Shown here in pieces: positions 1-6,170 of a stretch of DNA of 8,470 nt. The translations under genes and the position numbers were made by a program. A model generated the notes under the pieces. It had not been told where the DNA came from and did not search any database. It worked only from the letters and a program-made list of their open reading frames with translations. Position 1 is the stretch's first letter; every line of letters begins with the position of its first letter. This stretch comes from Erysipelothrix rhusiopathiae (GTDB lineage: Bacteria > Bacillota_I > Bacilli_A > Erysipelotrichales > Erysipelotrichaceae). The stretch is taken from assembly GCA_902797585.1 (NCBI GenBank), contig CADBTK010000087.1:1-8470 (forward strand), in the 5' to 3' direction.

Positions 1-40
1 AGTTTTCAAAGACCAATGTCTTGCGCTCTCAACAAGCGCT
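1..40 (-). promoter_or_regulatory. rRNA operon leader with boxA-like element
   Basis: Read on the minus strand, the predicted transcript opens with a small hairpin (AGCGCT/AGCGC, about 40-23). It continues into TGGTCTTTGAAAACT at 15-1. That closely matches the TGTTCTTTGAAAACT element in Bacillus rRNA leaders, which acts as boxA (the NusB/S10 antitermination site) and lies roughly 100 bases before 16S rRNA. The leader continues past the left edge. The resemblance is from memory, not from a search. Confidence 0.65.
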
Positions 41-45
41 CATTT

Positions 46-100
46 AATATATCAAATCATTCTCATGTGGTCAACACTTTTTTTAAAAAAATTTAAGATT
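46..100 (-). promoter_or_regulatory. rRNA-type promoter with UP-like element, reading off the left edge
   Basis: On the minus strand there is TTGACC at 74-69, a 17-base spacer, and TATATT at 51-46. A/T-rich DNA with A and T runs at about 75-100, immediately upstream, resembles an UP element. The GTGTTGAC...TATATTA pattern is typical of Bacillota rRNA promoters. Transcription would start near 41-39 (G, A or G), and initiation with G would fit GTP-sensitive rRNA control. The 16S gene itself is outside the window, so the identity rests on the promoter and leader; a tRNA operon is the alternative. Confidence 0.75.
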
Positions 101-166
101 TCCAAATTGATGACTAATTATGCCAAAATAATCGCTATTTTCATAAGGATTTTAAATATTGATATA

Positions 167-175
167 TGGTACAAT
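167..175 (+). promoter_or_regulatory. Extended -10 promoter of the msrC-like gene (leaderless start predicted)
   Basis: TGG at 167-169 followed by TACAAT at 170-175 makes an extended -10 box. No TTGACA-like hexamer lies 15-19 bases upstream. The last T is seven bases before the A of the ATG at 182, so the expected transcription start coincides with the start codon. No Shine-Dalgarno lies between the box and the ATG (the six bases are TTAGCC). Confidence 0.7.
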
Positions 176-181
176 TTAGCC

Positions 182-652
182 ATGAAAAGTATACTCTATC
201 AACAATGTGAAGCTTTAAATGATTCAAGCTTACCAGCTATTTCAAATATATCGAATATCCTTGCTCTACTCTATCATGAAATGGGTGATGTCAATTGGGT
301 TGGATTCTATTTATGCAATGACCAAAAACAAGAATGTCTTCTTGGACCTTTTCAAGGAAAGATTGCCTGTACACGTATTCAATATGGATTGGGTGTTGTT
401 GGAACATGTGCACAAAAAAAGGAAACAATTGTCGTAGATGATGTCCATCAATTTCCCGGGCATATCGCATGCGATGCAGCCAGCCAAAGCGAAATAGTCA
501 TTCCATTAAAAAAAGATGACCAATTAGTAGCCATCTTAGATATCGATTCACCTATTACTCATCGATTCGATAATTCCATTAAAGAAACATTGGAAGATAT
601 ATCTTTAATCTTATCGGATTTAATATCTGTAGATAACATTTTGAAAGACTGA
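182..652 (+). CDS. msrC: Free methionine-R-sulfoxide reductase (fRMsr, GAF domain)
   Basis: This is a 156-residue cytosolic GAF-domain enzyme expected to reduce free L-methionine-R-sulfoxide to methionine, as E. coli MsrC/YebR does. Family blocks visible in order are NWVGFYL (39-44), LGPFQGKIAC (54-63), the GHIACDAAS block with catalytic-type Cys97, SEIVIPL (103-109) and LDIDSP (119-124). Cys63 and Cys97 match E. coli Cys84 and Cys118. The position of E. coli Cys94 (GVCGTA) is Val73 here (GVVGTC), with a Cys at 76. The frame stays open upstream to 65, but that extension (39 residues) is unlike the family and crosses the promoter. The ATG at 182 matches the homologues' N-terminus and sits six bases after an extended -10 box. 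The 3' end overlaps the convergent AAC(3)-like gene by 94 bases. Family assignment is firm; activity is inferred. Confidence 0.9.
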   Translation: MKSILYQQCEALNDSSLPAISNISNILALLYHEMGDVNWVGFYLCNDQKQECLLGPFQGKIACTRIQYGLGVVGTCAQKKETIVVDDVHQFPGHIACDAASQSEIVIPLKKDDQLVAILDIDSPITHRFDNSIKETLEDISLILSDLISVDNILKD

Positions 653-1326
653 TGATTCCAGTCTTTTTCTTTTATCTTACAACGCTCTAAACATTCTTCT
701 TTTTGTTCTTTCGATAAACGTATGTTGAGATATTTTTTAAAGGAAGAACGTCGAGGATTATTGATCTTCGCTTTTTGTACATATATTTGACCCAATCCAA
801 TTACTTGAGCAATCGCTGGTAATAATAAAGCATCTTCTGTCTTTACTCCCAATAATAAGTTACAAGAATCTTTTCGATTTAAAGGCACTAAAGATGTTTC
901 AAATGTAATTGGGTAATCGGAACGAGATTCTAACCACGCCAAACGATATGTTCCCCAATAGGCAAAACTATATACTGGATGAGTGGAACGCTCTACCCCT
1001 TCATTTTTCAGAAATTGATTTCCAAGTTGGTCACATCCTGATAATCGAGGATGATATCCAGGCATATGATTGCGTACTGTTTCCCATTGTTCCAAAGGGA
1101 TATCTATTTGACAAGAAGGATCCAAGTTAGAAAAATCAAAAGTCGGTACAATGACACATCCTTTTTTTGTGACGACATTCATAACCGCCGATAGTACCGA
1201 CTGATAGCCACCAATAATATGTTCAGCTAAAGAAGGGCTGACCTGCAAACATACACGCATCCCCTTTTTTAATCCCATCGCTTTCAATTCTTCTTGTAGT
1301 TCTTCTTTTGTATATAAGGATTTCAT
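559..1326 (-). CDS. AAC(3)/YokD-family acetyltransferase-like protein, active site altered
   Basis: This 255-residue protein has the antibiotic N-acetyltransferase (AAC(3)) fold seen in Bacillus YokD. The matching stretches are LGLKKGM-like (18-23), the glycine pair GG (39-40), VPTFDFSNLDPS (60-71), MPGYHP (88-93), ERSTHPVYSFAYWG (112-125) and LLLG (157-160). In the family, LLLG is followed by a conserved T-x-x-H-x-A-E motif (FHLAE in YokD). Here that region reads DALLLPAIAQ (165-174), with neither the His nor the Glu. The N-terminal HSSL is also changed (QVSPSL, 28-33). Aminoglycoside acetylation is therefore doubtful; it may use another substrate or have lost catalysis. Length is close to YokD (about 270), so it is not truncated. 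Residues from about 225 to the end are encoded opposite the msrC-like gene. The ATG at 1326 matches the family N-terminus and follows an extended -10 box by six bases. No terminator was seen downstream. Confidence 0.8.
   Translation of the reverse strand: MKSLYTKEELQEELKAMGLKKGMRVCLQVSPSLAEHIIGGYQSVLSAVMNVVTKKGCVIVPTFDFSNLDPSCQIDIPLEQWETVRNHMPGYHPRLSGCDQLGNQFLKNEGVERSTHPVYSFAYWGTYRLAWLESRSDYPITFETSLVPLNRKDSCNLLLGVKTEDALLLPAIAQVIGLGQIYVQKAKINNPRRSSFKKYLNIRLSKEQKEECLERCKIKEKDWNHQSFKMLSTDIKSDKIKDISSNVSLMELSNR
644..673 (+). terminator. Intrinsic terminator of the msrC-like gene, inside the opposite gene
   Basis: AAAGACTG (644-651) pairs with CAGTCTTT (659-666) around a 7-base loop. It is followed by T-rich DNA to 673 (TTTTTCTTTT). 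The TGA stop (650-652) is in the 5' arm and loop. The hairpin lies within the coding region of the convergent AAC(3)-like gene. On the minus strand no T-run follows, so it should not stop that gene. Confidence 0.8.
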
Positions 1327-1332
1327 ATCCTT

Positions 1333-1341
1333 ATTCTAGCA
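1333..1341 (-). promoter_or_regulatory. Extended -10 promoter of the AAC(3)-like gene (leaderless start predicted)
   Basis: The minus strand reads TGC-TAGAAT at 1341-1333, then AAGGAT, then ATG at 1326. The spacing from the last T of the -10 box to the A of ATG is seven bases, as at the msrC-like and trmH-like genes. No -35 hexamer is visible. AAGGA abuts the ATG too closely to act as a normal Shine-Dalgarno. The promoter lies downstream of the pheT terminator, so this gene is transcribed on its own. Confidence 0.7.
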
Positions 1342-1373
1342 CAAAAAAAGATAGAGAAAACGGTAGTGAGTTC

Positions 1374-1409
1374 AAAAAAAGTCGGACCTTTTTATTTGGT
1401 CCAACTTTT
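1374..1409 (-). terminator. Intrinsic terminator of the pheST operon
   Basis: On the minus strand AGTTGGACC (1406-1398) pairs with GGTCCGACT (1388-1380), with one T-G wobble, around a 9-base A-rich loop. A/T pairs extend the stem to 1409/1377. It is followed by a run of seven T (1380-1374). It starts 28 bases after the pheT stop and separates pheT from the AAC(3)-like gene. Confidence 0.9.
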
Positions 1410-1436
1410 AATCTTTTTTAAACTCTTTATCTTAGT

Positions 1437-3839
1437 CTATTTACGGATGGATGCTTGACATTGGTTTTCAAGCGCTTCAACAACTCGTTGGAATACTTCA
1501 TTTAATTGTTGATCTTTTAATGTATCCACATCCGATTGGAATAGAATTGATACTGCCACTGATTTTTCATTTGGTAATAGCGGCGCTCCTTGATATACAT
1601 CAAAGACTTCAACATGACGAATAATGTTTTCTTTTCCAACTTTTCCTTGTTTTTGAATCACTTGTACCAACGTTTGTGCATTGACTTGTTCTTTTACAAC
1701 AAAAGATAAGTCACGGTTTACACTTTGATATTTAGAAATCGGGCTAAATTTCACTTTTGATTTTTTCATATCCAACAACATATCAAAATCAAGTTCTGCC
1801 ATCACAACTTTTTTACAATCTGTTTGTGCCCCATATGCTGGATGAATTTCACCAAAAATTCCAACACAATCTTTTCCTACCATAATTTGTGCACTACGGT
1901 ATGGATGGAAGTGTGTAGTATCCATTGTATTCTCTTGATAATTGATACGCGCTTGAGCAATCCCCATACGATCCAATAAACTTTCAATTAATCCTTTAGC
2001 CGTGTAGTAATCAGAAGGCACTACATATTTTGCCCAACGAGTTTGTTGAAGATTTCCACTCAAGGCAAAGGCAATGTGAGTTCCAGTTTTTTCTTGACTA
2101 GCTACATCACTAATTTCAAATACATTAACGTCTTTCATTGAACGAGCATGGTTATATGCCACAACATCCAATAAACTTGGTAAGATGCTAGAACGAATCC
2201 AACGACGTTCTTCACTAATTGGAATGGATAATTCTACCGCATCTCCAATACTAAAAATTGCGTTGTCTTTTTTCTCTGTACTAATCAATGTATAAGTAAT
2301 ACTGTCTTGTAATCCTTGTTGGGCAAAGTGATTACGAACCAAACGTTTCAATTGTTGTTTTGGTGTTAGTTTCCCTTCTGTCATTTCCATTAATGGAAGC
2401 GTACTAGGCAAACGGTCAAATCCAATTAAACGAATGACTTCTTCACTTAAATCTGCCATTCCCTCAATATCGGTACGATGAGAAGGAATATGAACGGTAT
2501 ATACACCATCGCTGTAAGTCGGTTGGAAATGTAGACGTTTAAAAACATTCATTACTTCTTCTTGTGTAAAATCTGTTCCTAAACGGTAATTAATTTCTTC
2601 TAGTGTACAAGTCAATTGTTTTTCTTGATATCCATTGTTTCCATAAACAACTGTTTCTTCAATCTCACTAGCATCTGCATATTCAATCAACAATTGAACA
2701 GCACGATCCAATGCTTTTTGACTAGCCAAAGGTTCAATTCCTTTTTGATAACGTACACTGGATTCCGTAGACAAAGATAAACGACGTGCTGTATTACGAA
2801 TTCGTACATGATCAAACATTGCACACTCAATAATTAAAGATTGAGTAGTATCTAAAATTTTCGAATCATCTCCACCCATAATACCGGCAATTCCAATCGG
2901 TTTCCCTTGGTTGGTAATCACAATATCTTCTGGTTGTAAATGATATGTTTCTCCATCTAAAGCTACATAGTCTTGATCAAATCCATCTTTAACAGTAATT
3001 TCTTGTCCTACAATAGCATCTTTATGATAGAAGTGCATTGGTTGTCCTGTTTCTAACATAACTAAGTTGGAAATATCTACCACATTATTAATGCTGTGAA
3101 TTCCACTAGCAGCCAATAATTCTTTCATCCATTTAGGACTTTCTTTAATTGTGATATGACCAATGACTTTCCCTAAGAAAGATGGACATCCTTCTGTTTC
3201 ACTCGATACTTTTAATTGTGTACTGGATCCACCATCAGCTTTTCCTTGATAATTTGGCAAAGTTACTTCTCTATCTAAAACAGATCCAACTTCTAATGCC
3301 ATATTAAAAGCTGCCATACAATCATTACGATTTGGCGTCAATCCAATATCCATAATCTCATCATCAAGCCCCAAGTATTCCAAAACTTTGGTTTCACCGA
3401 TTGGCGCATCACTTGGCAATACTTCAATTCCTTCTTTTTGTTGATCGCTTAATGCATGCGGATCTACACCTAGTTCTAATAATGAACAAATCATTCCGTT
3501 ACTTACTTGTCCACGAATTTGTCCCGCTTTAATTTCGCCATCTGGTAATTTGGCTCCAACTTGGGCCACAATCACTTTTTGTCCTGCCGCAACATTTGGT
3601 GCTCCACAAACAATATCCAAGACTTCATCTCCAATATTGACTGTAGTGACATGCAAATGATCGCTATCCGGATGATCTTGACAAGTTTCTACTTGTCCAA
3701 TTATTAAATTTGTTCCTTGTGCCATGTATTCGATAGCTTCTACTTCGAATCCGGCATCTGTAATTCTTTTGGCAATTTCTTCAATACTTAGATCGGAAAC
3801 ATCCATATATTGAGATAACCATTTTTTTGATATCAACAT
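1437..3839 (-). CDS. pheT: Phenylalanyl-tRNA synthetase beta subunit
   Basis: This is the 800-residue beta subunit of the cytosolic alpha2-beta2 synthetase that charges tRNA-Phe; Bacillus PheT is similar in length (about 800). Domains in order: an EMAPII-like tRNA-binding domain at about 40-150 (NLIIGQVETCQDHPDSDHL, then CGAPNVAAGQKV and NGMICSLLELG), the LTPNRNDC junction, and the B3/B4 editing domain (VVDISNLVMLETGQPMHFYH, GIAGIMGG). A B5 domain follows at about 410-480 (PSHRTDIEGMADLSEEVIRL), then the catalytic-like core, and a C-terminal ferredoxin-fold anticodon-binding domain over roughly the last 95 residues (YQSVNRDLSFVV to the end). The ATG at 3839 is preceded by GAGGAG with 8-base spacing. 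It starts 15 bases after the pheS stop, so the two are co-transcribed and share the T-box control upstream of pheS. Confidence 0.98.
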   Translation of the reverse strand: MLISKKWLSQYMDVSDLSIEEIAKRITDAGFEVEAIEYMAQGTNLIIGQVETCQDHPDSDHLHVTTVNIGDEVLDIVCGAPNVAAGQKVIVAQVGAKLPDGEIKAGQIRGQVSNGMICSLLELGVDPHALSDQQKEGIEVLPSDAPIGETKVLEYLGLDDEIMDIGLTPNRNDCMAAFNMALEVGSVLDREVTLPNYQGKADGGSSTQLKVSSETEGCPSFLGKVIGHITIKESPKWMKELLAASGIHSINNVVDISNLVMLETGQPMHFYHKDAIVGQEITVKDGFDQDYVALDGETYHLQPEDIVITNQGKPIGIAGIMGGDDSKILDTTQSLIIECAMFDHVRIRNTARRLSLSTESSVRYQKGIEPLASQKALDRAVQLLIEYADASEIEETVVYGNNGYQEKQLTCTLEEINYRLGTDFTQEEVMNVFKRLHFQPTYSDGVYTVHIPSHRTDIEGMADLSEEVIRLIGFDRLPSTLPLMEMTEGKLTPKQQLKRLVRNHFAQQGLQDSITYTLISTEKKDNAIFSIGDAVELSIPISEERRWIRSSILPSLLDVVAYNHARSMKDVNVFEISDVASQEKTGTHIAFALSGNLQQTRWAKYVVPSDYYTAKGLIESLLDRMGIAQARINYQENTMDTTHFHPYRSAQIMVGKDCVGIFGEIHPAYGAQTDCKKVVMAELDFDMLLDMKKSKVKFSPISKYQSVNRDLSFVVKEQVNAQTLVQVIQKQGKVGKENIIRHVEVFDVYQGAPLLPNEKSVAVSILFQSDVDTLKDQQLNEVFQRVVEALENQCQASIRK

Positions 3840-3854
3840 TGTTTGTTCTCCTCT

Positions 3855-4889
3855 CTAATCAAATCGTTTAAACATATTGCTGAAACGTTTATCGTTGGTA
3901 TAGAAATGACGAATGTCATCAATACCATATTTCAACATCGCAATACGTTCAACTCCAACTCCGAAGGCAAATCCACAACAAGTTTCTGGATCATACCCTG
4001 CCATTTTTAATACATTTGGATGTACTTCTCCGGCTCCTAGGATTTCAATCCATCCCGTACCCTTACAAGTAGGACATCCTTTCCCTCCACAAATGTGACA
4101 ACTAACATCCACTTCAACACTTGGTTCAGTGAATGGGAAATAGCTTGGACGGAAACGAATTTGGCGCTCTTGTCCAAACATTTTACGTGCCAAGAATTCT
4201 AGTGTTCCTTTTAAATCAGATAAGGTAACGTGTTGCCCAATGACCAAACCTTCCATTTGTGTAAATTGATGAGAATGAGTTGCATCATCGTCATCACGAC
4301 GATACACCTTTCCTGGACATACTACTTTGATTGGTAAGTTGGGTGCACTTTCTTCCAAAACTTTCATTTGAATTGCCGTCGTATGTGTTCTCAACAAACG
4401 ATTTTCATCAATGTATAAAGAATCTTGCATATCTCGGGCAGGATGGTCTTTTGGAATATTGGCTCTTTCGAAACAATATTCATCATCAACTATATCGTCC
4501 CCTTCAATAACTTGGTACCCTAATCCAATAAACAAGTCTTCTAATTCTTGCCAAACTAAATTCAAAGGATGGATATTTCCAATTTCAGGGCTACGACCTG
4601 GAAGTGTAATATCAATCTTTTCTTTTTCGATTTTGGCATTCATTTCTAAAACCGCTAATTGTTCTTTTTTCTCTTCAATCATTTTTGAAACTTCTTGTTT
4701 CAATTCATTGACTTTCTTTCCAAACTCAGGCTTTTGTTCTTTTGGAAGATCTTTCATATCTTTCATCAAAGCTTGAATAGGACCTTTCTTCCCAAGATAG
4801 TGAACACGCAAATCATTTAGACCAGATAAATCTTTGACTTGCTCCATTTTGTTCAACACTTCTTGTTGCATTTCATCAAATATTTTCAT
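3855..4889 (-). CDS. pheS: Phenylalanyl-tRNA synthetase alpha subunit
   Basis: This is the 344-residue catalytic alpha subunit, the same length as I recall for Bacillus PheS. An N-terminal coiled-coil tRNA-binding arm occupies about 1-90 and is followed by the class II catalytic domain. Motif 2 is [20 protein letters not shown] (196-215). A Cys cluster C264-C267-C272-C275 precedes [11 protein letters not shown], as is usual in bacterial PheS. Motif 3 is [14 protein letters not shown] (306-319); Ala308 occupies the position of E. coli Ala294 in the phenylalanine pocket. Three in-frame starts occur in a row (ATG 4895, GTG 4892, ATG 4889). AAGGAG at 4902-4897 is one base from the first ATG but seven from the third, so 4889 is chosen. 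It is first in the pheS-pheT operon, controlled by the upstream T-box. Confidence 0.98.
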   Translation of the reverse strand: MKIFDEMQQEVLNKMEQVKDLSGLNDLRVHYLGKKGPIQALMKDMKDLPKEQKPEFGKKVNELKQEVSKMIEEKKEQLAVLEMNAKIEKEKIDITLPGRSPEIGNIHPLNLVWQELEDLFIGLGYQVIEGDDIVDDEYCFERANIPKDHPARDMQDSLYIDENRLLRTHTTAIQMKVLEESAPNLPIKVVCPGKVYRRDDDDATHSHQFTQMEGLVIGQHVTLSDLKGTLEFLARKMFGQERQIRFRPSYFPFTEPSVEVDVSCHICGGKGCPTCKGTGWIEILGAGEVHPNVLKMAGYDPETCCGFAFGVGVERIAMLKYGIDDIRHFYTNDKRFSNMFKRFD

Positions 4890-4904
4890 CACCATTCTCC
4901 TTTA

Positions 4905-4963
4905 AAAAATAAAAAAGACGCTGTAGGAACGATTTCTCGCGGTACCATCCTACTTCGTCTTTT
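4905..4963 (-). terminator. T-box attenuator terminator of pheST
   Basis: On the minus strand AAAAGACG (4963-4956) pairs with CGTCTTTT (4920-4913), and GTAGGA (4953-4948) with TCCTAC (4928-4923), leaving a loop with the T-box sequence. T-rich DNA follows (4916-4905). The 5' part includes the T-box bases, so terminator and antiterminator exclude each other. Uncharged tRNA-Phe should favour readthrough. Confidence 0.9.
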
Positions 4964-5121
4964 ACGCACTTAATTCATTCATGATAACCGTATGATACGG
5001 AAGAGGTTTTAACTCTTACTCCGAGGTGAATTCATTGTGACCGATGCGCACAAACCTTTCAGCCGATGAGTTTGTTCTCTTAAGCGGGGTTCTCACAATT
5101 ACTATGTCTCTTCAATGATGT
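4905..5121 (-). promoter_or_regulatory. T-box leader (tRNA-Phe sensing) of pheST
   Basis: The conserved T-box AGGATGGTACCGCG is present on the minus strand at 4951-4938. Its UGGU would pair with an ACCA tRNA 3' end. The AG-bulge AGAGA (5080-5076) and distal-loop CTGAAAG (5062-5056) of Stem I are visible. The Stem I helix ATTGTGA (about 5099-5093) pairs with TCACAAT (5040-5034). The candidate specifier codon is UUC (Phe) at 5030-5028, in the context GAA-UUC-ACC. A further hairpin, CCGTA-TCA-TACGG (5000-4988), is a likely Stem III. When phenylalanine is short, uncharged tRNA-Phe should bind both sites and prevent termination. The specifier position was assigned by eye. Confidence 0.93.
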
Positions 5122-5127
5122 AAAGGA

Positions 5128-5156
5128 ATTATACAATGATAGAAAAAAACTTTCAA
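5128..5156 (-). promoter_or_regulatory. Promoter of pheST (T-box transcript)
   Basis: On the minus strand TTGAAA (5156-5151), a 17-base spacer, and a perfect TATAAT (5133-5128) form a strong sigma-A promoter. Transcription would start near 5121, giving a leader of roughly 230 bases before the pheS ATG. The -35 hexamer sits where the -35 of the divergent methyltransferase gene would be. Confidence 0.85.
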
Positions 5157-5169
5157 CCTTATAAAAGCG

Positions 5170-5178
5170 TGATAAAAT
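5170..5178 (+). promoter_or_regulatory. Extended -10 promoter of the trmH-like gene (leaderless start predicted)
   Basis: TGA at 5170-5172 and TAAAAT at 5173-5178 form an extended -10 box. Six bases (GACACC) separate it from the ATG at 5185, so the start of transcription should fall on the A of ATG. No Shine-Dalgarno is present. The only hexamer near the -35 position is TTTCAA (5151-5156), the complement of the pheS -35. Confidence 0.7.
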
Positions 5179-5184
5179 GACACC

Positions 5185-5931
5185 ATGGAACCAATTATAA
5201 CATCTCGTCAAAACCAAATGATTAAACAGACATCAAAGCTTCTACGCAAAAAAGAACGTGATATCCAACACAGTTTTTTAATCCAAGGTTGGCATATGTT
5301 AGAAGAAGCAAAAAAAGCCAATTGTCTAAAGAAAGTCTTTTTGTTAGAAGGATTAACTTTTGATACAGATGTACAACTTCATTATTGTACACAAGAAGTC
5401 CTTAATAAATTATCCAGCCAAAACTCCGATGCGCAAATCATTGGTGTTTGTGATTATCCAACAATCACTAACCAATCTAAGCGAATTCTAGCCATGGATT
5501 GTATCCAAGATCCAGGTAATATGGGAACACTTATTCGTACTGCTCATAGTTTTGGATTCAATCAAATACTTTGCTCTTGGGATTGTGTAGACATTTATAA
5601 CCCGAAAGTCATACAATCGACCCAAGGAGCCATCTTTCATGTTCAAATAAATAGTTGTGATTTAAAAGAAGAACTATCTTTATTAAAAGAAAGAGGAATG
5701 GTATGTTATGCAACAAACCTAGATTCCAGTTCTATTTCTTTATCCCAGGTACAACCAACAACACCATATGTAGTGGTAGTTGGAAATGAAGGAAATGGAA
5801 TTAGAAAAGAAGTCATTGATTGTTGCGACACATCCATCATTATTGAAATGGAAGATTTCGAAAGTTTAAATGTAGGAGTTGCTGGCGGAATAGCGATGTA
5901 TACTTTGAAACAAAGAGAAAAGGAGGACTAG
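5185..5931 (+). CDS. TrmH/SpoU-family rRNA 2'-O-methyltransferase (YsgA-like)
   Basis: This 248-residue SPOUT enzyme should transfer a methyl group from S-adenosylmethionine to a ribose 2'-OH in RNA. An N-terminal L30e-like RNA-binding part (about 1-95; FLIQGWHMLEEAKKA at 31-45) is followed by the knotted SpoU domain with all three motifs. These are motif 1 DCIQDPGNMGTLIRTA (105-120, with Asn112 and Arg118), motif 2 VVVGNEGNGI (197-206) and motif 3 ESLNVGVAGGIAM (226-238). The family usually acts on 23S rRNA. Bacillus YsgA/RlmP, which I recall as a neighbour of pheS that methylates the 23S A-loop, is the best guess, but RlmB-like substrates are possible. The gene is divergent from pheST. The start is ATG 5185 because no earlier in-frame start fits and the promoter box lies six bases before it. 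The TAG stop lies in the loop of a terminator. Confidence 0.93.
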   Translation: MEPIITSRQNQMIKQTSKLLRKKERDIQHSFLIQGWHMLEEAKKANCLKKVFLLEGLTFDTDVQLHYCTQEVLNKLSSQNSDAQIIGVCDYPTITNQSKRILAMDCIQDPGNMGTLIRTAHSFGFNQILCSWDCVDIYNPKVIQSTQGAIFHVQINSCDLKEELSLLKERGMVCYATNLDSSSISLSQVQPTTPYVVVVGNEGNGIRKEVIDCCDTSIIIEMEDFESLNVGVAGGIAMYTLKQREKED

Positions 5932-5943
5932 ATGTCCTCCTTT
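5919..5943. terminator. Shared terminator between the trmH-like and XRE genes
   Basis: AAAGGAGGAC (5919-5928) and GTCCTCCTTT (5934-5943) form a perfect 10-base stem with a 5-base loop. It lies between convergent genes. The methyltransferase TAG stop (5929-5931) is in the loop, and the XRE stop is five bases beyond the right arm. Minus-strand transcripts get the better T-rich tail (TTTTCTCTTT); the plus-strand tail is only TTT then A's. Bidirectional use is likely, but the site is better for the minus strand. Confidence 0.8.
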
Positions 5944-5948
5944 AAAAA

Positions 5949-6170
5949 TTAATACGGTTCTTTTTTGTTTGTTCGATCTAAAAGATAATCAACGCTAGTA
6001 CCATAATAATCCGCAAGTTTAATTAGTTGTTCCAAAGGTATGGAACGATCATCATTTTCATAACGCGAATAGGTACGTTGTGTAACACTTAGAATATACG
6101 CCACTTGAGCTTGCGTTAAATCGTGATCCTCTCTTAAATCGCGTATACGTTTTAACTTGATGGTTCTCAC
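5949..6170 (-). CDS. Small XRE-family helix-turn-helix regulator
   Basis: This 73-residue protein is almost entirely one Cro/CI-type helix-turn-helix domain (HTH_3, about 7-65). Visible landmarks are IRDLREDHDLTQAQVAYIL (helices 1-2), SVTQRTYSRYENDDRSIP (recognition helix and the usual YE/N segment) and LIKLADYYGTSVDYLLDRT. There is no second domain, so no ligand or protease link is visible. The start is GTG at 6170, with a weak AGGA about seven bases upstream. Regulators of this size often repress their own promoter; an A/T inverted repeat at 6216-6238 overlaps the candidate -10 box. Its targets are unknown, and it shares a terminator with the convergent methyltransferase gene. Confidence 0.88.
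   Translation of the reverse strand: MRTIKLKRIRDLREDHDLTQAQVAYILSVTQRTYSRYENDDRSIPLEQLIKLADYYGTSVDYLLDRTNKKEPY

Noticed and set aside
65..181. Upstream in-frame extension of the msrC-like gene starting at 65
   Set aside because: The extra 39 residues are unlike fRMsr proteins and the DNA contains the extended -10 box; the homologues begin near the ATG at 182.
650..652. Recoding of TGA as tryptophan (Mycoplasma-type code)
   Set aside because: TGA ends the msrC-like and AAC(3)-like genes at family-appropriate positions, and tryptophans are encoded by TGG.
909..1130. Plus-strand open frame within the AAC(3)-like gene
   Set aside because: It is an antisense shadow with no promoter or ribosome-binding site.
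559..1326. Aminoglycoside resistance gene
   Set aside because: The family's conserved His/Glu motif is missing and the gene sits in housekeeping DNA with no mobile-element signs.
3913..4776. Plus-strand open frames within pheS (3913-4098, 4411-4776)
   Set aside because: They are antisense shadows of a highly conserved gene, with no start signals or recognisable protein features.
4890..4895. Alternative pheS starts at ATG 4895 and GTG 4892
   Set aside because: The AAGGAG is one or four bases from these codons but seven from ATG 4889, and the resulting 344-residue length fits the family.
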